In this document: piece after piece, positions 1-6,106 of the stretch
Position numbering within the stretch: position 1 is the first letter of the stretch
How the letters are laid out: each line of letters starts with the position of its first letter
Assembly: GCA_944392265.1 (NCBI GenBank)
Contig: CALXWC010000011.1
Coordinates: 1-56,542 of the forward strand
Reading direction: 5' to 3'
Origin: an uncultured Alphaproteobacteria bacterium
GTDB lineage: Bacteria; Pseudomonadota; Alphaproteobacteria; RF32; CAG-239
DNA: 56,542 nucleotides
Notes under the pieces: model-generated
What the model saw: only the letters and a program-made list of their open reading frames with translations
Told to the model about the DNA's origin: nothing
Database searches by the model: none
Program-made: the position numbers and the translations under genes

Positions 1-62
1 ATAATAGATTTTTAACGCATATTAGCATATAATTATTATAGTGCAACAGATTCGGTTAAATT

Positions 63-1184
63 ATGGATACAATAAAGAAAATAAAAGCCTTGGGTTTAAT
101 GAGCAGTCCGTCTTTAGACGGAGTGGCTGCCTCCGTGATTATAACGGATGGGGTTGATGTTTATGATGTAGAAAGATCCATAGTTGAACCTTATGACGAT
201 TCGTTAAGAGAACACTTAATTTCTTTAATCGGCAAAAAGCCCGAAAATTTTGACTTGAAGGCCAAACTTCAAAACTTAGAAGAAGAGATAACCAAAGCTC
301 ATGCCAAAGTTGCCAATGAGTTAATAGATTATGTTGATGGAAAAGTTGACGTAATTGGGTTTCACGGACACACGATTTTTCATGATCCTGAACATAAGTT
401 CACATATCAAATCGGTGACGCGCAATTGCTAAGTGATTTAACCAAAACAAAGGTGGTTACCCGCTTTTCTCAAGCAGATTTACTGGCCGGAGGACAAGGC
501 TCGCCACTGGTTCCTGTATATTATGCCTCACTGGTTAATCAGTTTGAAAAACCTATTGCCGTTGTTCATATCGGGGCGGTTTCAAGCTTAACTTATGTCG
601 GTGATAACGGAGAACTGATAGCATTTGATGCCGGTCCCGGAAATGCCCAAATTAATGATTGGGTATTTTTTCATGCCGGTTTGCATATGGATTATGACGG
701 AAAACTAGCCATAAGCGGTACAGTTAATGATAAGGTTTTAATTAACTTAATGCGTCATAAATATTTTGCCAAATATCCGCCAAAAGCTCTGGATAGAAAT
801 TTATTTAAAGAAAAACTGGAACATTTGGAAGGCTTAAGCCTAGAAGATGGTGCCGCAACCGTAACATCTTTTGTTGCAGAAGCGATTGGTTATTCAATGG
901 CGCTGTATTTACCTCAGATGCCCAAAAAGTTAATCGTTTGCGGAGGTGGGGCTAAAAACCCCACGTTAATGCGCTTTTTAAGAGCAAAACTTCCAAATAT
1001 AAATATTGAAACGGCAGGACAATTAGGCTGGCGTGCCGATACAATGGAATCCCAAGCTATGGGGTTCTTGGCAGCCAGAAGATTATATAACCTTCCCATA
1101 AGTTTTCCCAAGACCACGGGGGTTAAAGAAGCCTTGATAGGTGGTGAAATTTATATGCCTCAACAAAAAATAGATTTTTTTTGA
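63..1184 (+). CDS. anmK: Anhydro-N-acetylmuramic acid kinase
   Basis: A 373-residue protein of the AnmK family, which phosphorylates 1,6-anhydro-MurNAc released from peptidoglycan so the cell can recycle it in the cytoplasm. The DAGPGN segment near residue 190 corresponds to the DTGPGN motif with the catalytic Asp; CGGGAKNPTLM near residue 297 and the C-terminal ESQAMGFLAARRL, then SFPKTTG, are typical of alphaproteobacterial members. The N-terminal phosphate-binding motif is unusual: MSSPSLDGVAAS replaces the usual MSGTSxDGxDAA. Length is normal for the family. No gene partner is visible on its left within the window. The family call is solid; full activity is less certain because of the altered N-terminal motif. 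Confidence 0.93.
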   Translation: MDTIKKIKALGLMSSPSLDGVAASVIITDGVDVYDVERSIVEPYDDSLREHLISLIGKKPENFDLKAKLQNLEEEITKAHAKVANELIDYVDGKVDVIGFHGHTIFHDPEHKFTYQIGDAQLLSDLTKTKVVTRFSQADLLAGGQGSPLVPVYYASLVNQFEKPIAVVHIGAVSSLTYVGDNGELIAFDAGPGNAQINDWVFFHAGLHMDYDGKLAISGTVNDKVLINLMRHKYFAKYPPKALDRNLFKEKLEHLEGLSLEDGAATVTSFVAEAIGYSMALYLPQMPKKLIVCGGGAKNPTLMRFLRAKLPNINIETAGQLGWRADTMESQAMGFLAARRLYNLPISFPKTTGVKEALIGGEIYMPQQKIDFF

Positions 1185-1193
1185 AAAAAAATG

Positions 1194-1221
1194 TTGACAA
1201 AAAAAATCTTTATGCTATTAC
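1194..1221 (+). promoter_or_regulatory. Strong sigma70-type promoter at the end of anmK
   Basis: A perfect -35 TTGACA (1194-1199) is followed after 16 bases by TATTAC (1216-1221), preceded by TGc, an extended -10. It begins 10 bases after the anmK stop and points into the non-coding region that follows. The expected start of transcription is near 1228. A promoter this good with no convincing gene behind it suggests it drives a non-coding RNA. Confidence 0.6.
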
Positions 1222-1227
1222 TCTGCC

Positions 1228-1390
1228 CCAGAAAGAAATTTTTGTGGCTATTATATAAACAATATAAAGAGGAAAGTGTGGCTAGGTACGTCGAAACTCT
1301 TTTCCATAGCTTACTTTATATAGATGTTCTAACCATCTTTCCTCTACCTATAACACCTAACATTAAAATCTATCATTAAAATCTATCATC
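1228..1390 (+). ncRNA. Candidate structured RNA downstream of the 1194 promoter
   Basis: Just behind the promoter a long stem can be drawn. AGAGGAAAG (1268-1276) pairs perfectly with CTTTCCTCT (1337-1345). After a small internal loop it continues as TGG/CCA and TAG/CTA (1279-1285 with 1329-1335), enclosing a loop of about 43 bases. A 13-base tandem duplication (ATTAAAATCTATC at 1362-1374 and 1375-1387) follows. A 62-codon reading frame at 1191-1379 overlaps, but its ATG lies on the promoter and it has no ribosome binding site, so it is unlikely to be a gene. The 3' end is not defined. I do not recognise a known RNA family. Confidence 0.4.
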
Positions 1391-1547
1391 TGTAGATTGA
1401 ACTGAGGAATGTTTCTGTTGTTTATACAGCTTGTGAAAGTTGTTTAATAACTAAAAGCAAAATAGCTTGTGAAGGCTGGCTTTTTCATATGAAACTTCGT
1501 AAGATTTATTTCTCGCGGCACTTTTTGTGTTCGCTATCCTAGGTTTG

Positions 1548-2059
1548 AAAAGAGTTGCTCGTGAGAGTGACTCTTTTTGTCTTGATGATTATGATGTGAT
1601 TGGAAAACCTTTTTTGAGGAAGCTTGCATCAATATCTTTATAGGCTCCTTTTTTATCCTCAAAACAAGGTTTGGATTGTTAGGAAAAGAGTTACTCGTGA
1701 GAGTGACTCTTTTTAGAAAAAAATGAGATTGAAAATGCCTTATATCTGTAGTTTTTAAGTTCTTACAACCATGTTTTGAAGAGAGTTGCTCGTGAGAGTA
1801 GCTCTTTTCCTTAAAAATAGATGTGTTTCGAAAATACTATATATCTGGAATTTGCATCATCATTTTTTTATTTCCACCTGTGTGGTTAGAACTGTTTTGA
1901 AAAGAGTTGCTCGTGAGAGTGGCTCTTTTTGTTAAAAAATGAGATGTGATTTGACAGACCTTATATATCTGAGGCCATTGGTTACATTTCTCGCACCAAT
2001 TTATTTGGTGAAAACAGTTTTTGTGAATGAAAAGAGCGGCTCGTGAGAGTGGCTCTTTT
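1548..2059 (+). repeat. Tandem array of five covarying GNRA hairpins
   Basis: Five 30-base copies lie at 1548-1577, 1684-1713, 1779-1808, 1900-1929 and 2030-2059. Each is an 8-bp outer stem (AAAAGAGT with ACTCTTTT), one middle pair, a 4-bp inner stem (GCTC with GAGT) and an invariant GTGA tetraloop of the GNRA class. Differences between copies mostly keep pairing. The eighth outer pair reads T-A, T-A, T-G, T-G, C-G across the copies, and the first inner pair is G-T or A-T. The one exception is a G-G mismatch at the middle pair in copy five. Runs of 4-7 T follow each hairpin on the plus strand, so they could act as intrinsic terminators. Flanking sequence is partly conserved, giving units of about 95-136 bases. 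Confidence 0.75.
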
Positions 2060-2132
2060 TTTATGTGTGTTTTATGGTTGTAATAAGGCTAAAGTCATGC
2101 TATTATAAAATTCTAACCAAAATTATTAAATT

Positions 2133-2579
2133 ATGAAAAAAACTTTTCTTGCAGCCATGGTGCTGTTATTTTTGGGAATTTCATTTGCTTCATGTCATGA
2201 TGATTATGAAGAAATAGTAGTGAGTGTAGAAGCACCATCAGAGGAAATTCCAAAAATGTTATACCAAAAAGACGGTATAACATATATAGAGATTTCTCCG
2301 GACAATGGTTTGACTGGAGAGTATTACATAACCCAATCAGATAACGACAGACAACGTACTTGCGTGCGTTTTCCGCTAATTAAAGGCGGAGAAATCGTGT
2401 TCTTGGCTGGGAATTATGAAGAGAGCATTTGGAATGTTGCCTATATGGAAAAACCAGAGGCCTTCATTTCAACGATACAGTTCGTTCCCGGTGTTGACAT
2501 ATTGGTTGAAAGTAGCTATGCGGTTACTTTACAATCAAACAAATTTAACAAAAAATTTGGGTTTGTACTGCAGAAATAA
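2133..2579 (+). CDS. Small predicted lipoprotein, unknown function
   Basis: A 148-residue protein with a lipoprotein-like N-terminus: a Lys-Lys start, a hydrophobic stretch, then SFASC with Cys at about residue 20, followed by an acidic linker. The rest is beta-rich in appearance with no motif I recognise. The leader just before the ATG is A/T only and shows no Shine-Dalgarno sequence, unlike most genes here. This resembles lipoprotein genes of Bacteroidota. It stands alone, after the hairpin array and before a clear terminator. Transfer from a co-resident bacterium is possible but unproven. Confidence 0.7.
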   Translation: MKKTFLAAMVLLFLGISFASCHDDYEEIVVSVEAPSEEIPKMLYQKDGITYIEISPDNGLTGEYYITQSDNDRQRTCVRFPLIKGGEIVFLAGNYEESIWNVAYMEKPEAFISTIQFVPGVDILVESSYAVTLQSNKFNKKFGFVLQK

Positions 2580-2606
2580 ACAGGCTGTTTTCAGCCTGTT
2601 TTTTTG
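2578..2606 (+). terminator. Intrinsic terminator after the lipoprotein gene
   Basis: CAGGCTG (2581-2587) pairs with CAGCCTG (2592-2598), extended by A-T pairs, around a TTTT loop and followed by seven T. Confidence 0.85.
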
Positions 2607-2618
2607 TGATATAAATGC

Positions 2619-2647
2619 TTGACTCACATAGATTCCTGTTCTAAATT
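2619..2647 (+). promoter_or_regulatory. Candidate promoter of the ileS leader
   Basis: TTGACT (2619-2624), a 17-base spacer and TAAATT (2642-2647). It would give a leader of about 160 bases before the ileS ATG, containing the Ile-rich leader peptide. Confidence 0.5.
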
Positions 2648-2684
2648 ATCCCGCAGAAAAATAATATTTTGAAAGATTCTTTAT

Positions 2685-2729
2685 ATGTGCAATTTTAACA
2701 TACATATCATATCTATCATTATCCCTTAG
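2685..2729 (+). CDS. Candidate Ile-rich leader peptide of ileS
   Basis: An ATG at 2685 opens a 14-codon frame, MCNFNIHIISIIIP, ending in TAG at 2727-2729. Isoleucine fills residues 6, 8, 9, 11, 12 and 13, a density not expected by chance, and three are consecutive just before the Pro and stop. It lies about 85 bases upstream of the isoleucyl-tRNA synthetase start. This is the arrangement used for ribosome-mediated control by charged tRNA, as known for leader peptides of amino-acid and aminoacyl-tRNA synthetase operons. A weak GAAAG lies about 9 bases before the ATG. No U-rich terminator follows, so any control could be translational. Confidence 0.6.
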   Translation: MCNFNIHIISIIIP

Positions 2730-2806
2730 GGGATATACTTTCTTGCACATAATTCAAAAAACACTCAATCAAAACAAAATCCGTTAATTTAAATAATATT
2801 ATAAGG
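2685..2806 (+). promoter_or_regulatory. Structured ileS leader (possible attenuator)
   Basis: ATGTGCAA (2685-2692), which includes the leader peptide start, can pair with TTGCACAT (2743-2750). Nested inside, TATCCC (2720-2725) pairs with GGGATA (2730-2735) around the leader stop codon. CCTTA at 2724-2728 is also complementary to TAAGG at 2802-2806, the only Shine-Dalgarno-like sequence before ileS. A ribosome stalled on the Ile codons would change which of these forms. The pairings are seen; the mechanism is inferred. Confidence 0.45.
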
Positions 2807-2815
2807 TATAGGCAA

Positions 2816-5800
2816 ATGACAAAATTCTATGCTGATGTTAAGGCAAAGCCTGACTTTGTAGAAGTCGAAAAAGAAATTTTAAAATTCTGGGAAGAAGATA
2901 ACACTTTTGAAAAATCCGTACACAATCGTGACGGCGCTGCTGAATTCGTATTTTATGATGGTCCTCCGTTTGCTAACGGTACACCGCACTATGGTCACAT
3001 CATGGTATCTTATGTTAAAGATGTGGTTGCCCGCTACCAAACCATGAACGGTAAAAAGGTTGAACGCCGTTTGGGGTGGGACTGCCACGGTTTGCCTGCT
3101 GAAATGTCAGCTGAAAAACAATTAGGCGTATCTGGCAGAAAAGAAATTGAAGCATTCGGCGTTGAAAAGTTTAATGATTTTTGCCGTTCCGATGTTTTAA
3201 AATACTCCGGCATCTGGGTTGAAATGTTCAAACGTATCGGCCGTTGGGTGGACTTTAACCATGATTATAAAACCATGGACTTGCCGTTTATGGAAAGCGT
3301 TATCAATAACTTCAAACAACTTTATGAAAAAGGTTTGGTATATGAAGATTATCGCGTTTTGCCATATTCTTGGGCCGCAGAAACTCCGTTGTCTAACTTT
3401 GAAGTAAACCAAGGTTATCAAGATAAAACCGATAACGCCATCACCGTTATGTTCAAGTTAGAAAACGGCATGAACATTTTGGTTTGGACAACAACCCCTT
3501 GGACCTTACCTTCAAACTTGATGTTGGCCGTTGGCTTGGATATTGATTATGCCGTTATGGAAGAAGATGGTCAAAAATACATTTTGGCAGAAGCTTTGCT
3601 CGGCAGATATAAAAAACAATTAGAACATGCCACCAAAGTCGGCTCCATGAAAGGTAAAGACTTGGTCGGCATGAGCTATGAGCCGATGTTCCCATATTTC
3701 AAACATTTGAAAGACAAGGGTGCATTCAAAGTATTAAGTGGTGAGTTTGTATCTACCGAAGACGGTACAGGTATTGTTCACATTGCCCCTGGTTTTGGTC
3801 AAGACGACTTTGATGCTTGCCGTGCTTATGATGAAAACTTCCCGGTTGTTTGTCCGGTAGATGAAGCTGGTAAATTCACCTCCGAAGTTCCTGATTATGA
3901 AGGTAAACAAGTTTTTGAAACCAATGAGCCGATTATGCAATTGTTAAAAGAACGCGGCATCTTGGTTAAAAAAGAACAATATACCCACTCTTATCCGTTC
4001 TGCTGGAGAACAGATACTCCGTTGATTTACAAAGCTATGTCTTCTTGGTTTGTTCGCGTAACAGATTTCAGAGATGAAATGGTTAAAAACAACCAACAAA
4101 TCAACTGGGTTCCGGAACACATTAAAGACGGTCGTTTTGGTAAATGGTTGGAAGGTGCCAGAGATTGGTCTATTTCTCGTAACCGTTTCTGGGGAACACC
4201 GATTCCGGTATGGAAATCTGACAACCCGCAGTTCCCAAGAGTAGATGTTTTCGGTTCTGTTGCCGAGATTAAAGAAAAAACAGGTATTGAAGTTAAAAAC
4301 TTGCATAAACCATATATTGATGAAGTGGTTTATCCAAACCCGGATGATCCGTCAGGTAAAACAATGATGCACCGCGTATCAGACGTGTTTGACTGCTGGT
4401 TTGAATCCGGTTCAATGCCTTATGCACAAGTTCACTATCCGTTTGAAAACAAAGAATGGTTTGAAAGCCATTTCCCGGCAGACTTCATTGTGGAAGCTAT
4501 GGACCAAACCCGTGGTTGGTTCTATACCTTGACTGTATTATCTACCGCTTTGCACAATCGTCCGGCATTCAAAAACTGCATCTGTACCGGTTTGTTAATG
4601 GCAGAAGGCGGACAAAAGCTTTCTAAACGTTTGAAAAACTATCCTGACCCGAACGAAGTTTTGGATACAATCGGCTCTGATGTTTTGCGCTGGTTCTTGG
4701 TTTCTTCTCCGGTATTAAAAGGTGGTAACTTAGCCGTTGACAAAGAAGGAAAAGAAATTGCCAAAGCTGCACGCGCTGCCTTGATTCCGTTGTGGAACGC
4801 TTTCTACTTCTTCACATTATATGCCAATGCTGAAGGCTATAAGGCTAAAGAAGTTTATTCTTCAAACGAGGCAATTGATAATTATATCTTGTCAAAATTG
4901 AAGAGATTAAGCCAAATTGTTAAACAAGGACTTGATACTTATGATGTTGCAATGGCAACAAATGAAGTAACTTCATTTATGGAAATTTTGAACAACTGGT
5001 ACATTCGCCGCACCCGTGATCGTTTCTGGGAAGGTGATGCTCAAGCCTTTGATGTTTTGTACACTGTTTTAGTAAACTTGAGCAAGATTGTTGCTCCGTT
5101 GATACCGTTTGTATCAGAATATGTCTTCAAGACTTTGACCGGTGAAGAATCCGTTCACTTAACGGATTATCCGACTTTGAACGAAATCAAATTGGATGAT
5201 GAGTTGGTTAAAGAAATGGACTTCTTGCAAGACTTGTGCTCTGCCGCTAAGTTCATTCGTGAAGAAAAGAACTTGCGCAACCGCTTGCCATTGCAGAGCT
5301 TGACCGTGGTTGGTAAAGACTTAGACTTTATCGGTGCTGAGTATCAAGACATCATCAAAGATGAGTTGAATGTCAAAGAAGTTAAGTTAGACAATAACTT
5401 GGCTAACTATGCTGACAAGAGCGTTTACCTTTACACCCCGCTTTTGGGCAAAGCTTTGGGTAAAGATATGGGCCCTGTCATGGGTGCATACAAACAAGGC
5501 AAATGGGAATTGAACGCTGACGGCACATTAAATATTGCCGGCAAGACCTTGACCAAAGACTTGTTCGAAGTTCGTTTGAACATGAAAGAAGGCGTTGCAG
5601 GTCAAGCCTTTGCTGATAACAAAGCCGTTGTTACCTTGGATACCAATGTAACCGATGCTTTGCGCCGTGAAGGTATGGCTCGTGACTTTGTTCGTTTGGT
5701 TCAAACCTTGCGTAAAGATAAAGACTTCAACATCTCTGACCGCATTGAGTTAAGCTATCAAACCGAAGATGCTGAGTTGGCTCAAGCTTTGGATGAAAAT

Positions 5801-5914
5801 AAAGCTTATGTTGCTGAACAAGTTTTGGCAGTTAAGTTTGAAAAAGCTCAAAATCAAGGCACATCAGCCGAGATTGAAGGCAAAAACATTTGCTTTGATG
5901 CCAAAGTTGCTTAA
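2816..5914 (+). CDS. ileS: Isoleucyl-tRNA synthetase, type II
   Basis: A 1032-residue class I synthetase that charges tRNA-Ile. The HIGH motif is HYGH at residues 58-61 inside PFANGTPHYGH, and the KMSKS motif is KLSKR at 601-605 inside KLSKRLKNYPDP. Both forms and the length mark the type II, eukaryote-like branch rather than the common bacterial type I; type II enzymes are generally insensitive to mupirocin. The TTPWTLPSN block of the editing domain is present near residue 226. The N-terminus fits the family start and TAAGG lies about 10 bases before the ATG. The gene is transcribed alone, with a structured leader and a terminator at 5935. Confidence 0.97.
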   Translation: MTKFYADVKAKPDFVEVEKEILKFWEEDNTFEKSVHNRDGAAEFVFYDGPPFANGTPHYGHIMVSYVKDVVARYQTMNGKKVERRLGWDCHGLPAEMSAEKQLGVSGRKEIEAFGVEKFNDFCRSDVLKYSGIWVEMFKRIGRWVDFNHDYKTMDLPFMESVINNFKQLYEKGLVYEDYRVLPYSWAAETPLSNFEVNQGYQDKTDNAITVMFKLENGMNILVWTTTPWTLPSNLMLAVGLDIDYAVMEEDGQKYILAEALLGRYKKQLEHATKVGSMKGKDLVGMSYEPMFPYFKHLKDKGAFKVLSGEFVSTEDGTGIVHIAPGFGQDDFDACRAYDENFPVVCPVDEAGKFTSEVPDYEGKQVFETNEPIMQLLKERGILVKKEQYTHSYPFCWRTDTPLIYKAMSSWFVRVTDFRDEMVKNNQQINWVPEHIKDGRFGKWLEGARDWSISRNRFWGTPIPVWKSDNPQFPRVDVFGSVAEIKEKTGIEVKNLHKPYIDEVVYPNPDDPSGKTMMHRVSDVFDCWFESGSMPYAQVHYPFENKEWFESHFPADFIVEAMDQTRGWFYTLTVLSTALHNRPAFKNCICTGLLMAEGGQKLSKRLKNYPDPNEVLDTIGSDVLRWFLVSSPVLKGGNLAVDKEGKEIAKAARAALIPLWNAFYFFTLYANAEGYKAKEVYSSNEAIDNYILSKLKRLSQIVKQGLDTYDVAMATNEVTSFMEILNNWYIRRTRDRFWEGDAQAFDVLYTVLVNLSKIVAPLIPFVSEYVFKTLTGEESVHLTDYPTLNEIKLDDELVKEMDFLQDLCSAAKFIREEKNLRNRLPLQSLTVVGKDLDFIGAEYQDIIKDELNVKEVKLDNNLANYADKSVYLYTPLLGKALGKDMGPVMGAYKQGKWELNADGTLNIAGKTLTKDLFEVRLNMKEGVAGQAFADNKAVVTLDTNVTDALRREGMARDFVRLVQTLRKDKDFNISDRIELSYQTEDAELAQALDENKAYVAEQVLAVKFEKAQNQGTSAEIEGKNICFDAKVA

Positions 5915-5934
5915 TTTATAAGTCAAAAGAGAAG

Positions 5935-5962
5935 AACGCCGCAGAAATGCGGCGTTTTTTTA
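5935..5962 (+). terminator. Terminator of ileS
   Basis: AACGCCGC pairs with GCGGCGTT across an AGAAAT loop, and the T run that follows is typical of an intrinsic terminator. Confidence 0.9.
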
Positions 5963-6044
5963 TGCTTTTCTTAATAAATATCTAGTATTGTGCAACTAAA
6001 AAGTTACAGTTTAGTAGCGTTATAATAAAATTAGACAAAAAACA

Positions 6045-6073
6045 TTGCAATTAGTCTAAAAATGCGCTATGAT
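6045..6073 (+). promoter_or_regulatory. Candidate promoter before the 993-residue protein gene
   Basis: TTGCAA (6045-6050), 17-base spacer, TATGAT (6068-6073). An inverted repeat TTAGAC (6031-6036)/GTCTAA (6054-6059) brackets the -35 and could be an operator. Confidence 0.5.
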
Positions 6074-6106
6074 AAAACAAATTAACCACAATCTTTGAGG
6101 TGTATT

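Larger units (their letters stand above)
1185..2132. other. 948-base non-coding, repeat-rich region
   Basis: No convincing protein gene lies between anmK and the lipoprotein gene at 2133. The stretch holds the 1194 promoter, the 1268-1345 stem, a direct repeat AGCTTGTGAA (1428-1437 and 1464-1473) and five conserved hairpins at 95-136 base spacing. Between the hairpins are shorter conserved words such as ATGAGATGTGATTTGA and TTATATATCTG, and unit-specific stems: AAACCTT...TTGAGGA with TCCTCAA...AAGGTTT around 1607-1672, and CACCAA/TTGGTG around 1995-2010. Confidence 0.7.

Noticed and set aside
1191..1379. 62-codon open frame after anmK
   Set aside because: Its ATG lies on the -35 of a strong promoter, there is no ribosome site, and a long RNA stem covers it.
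1548..2059. CRISPR array
   Set aside because: Repeat copies are hairpins 65-106 bases apart with unequal, partly conserved spacers and no cas genes nearby.
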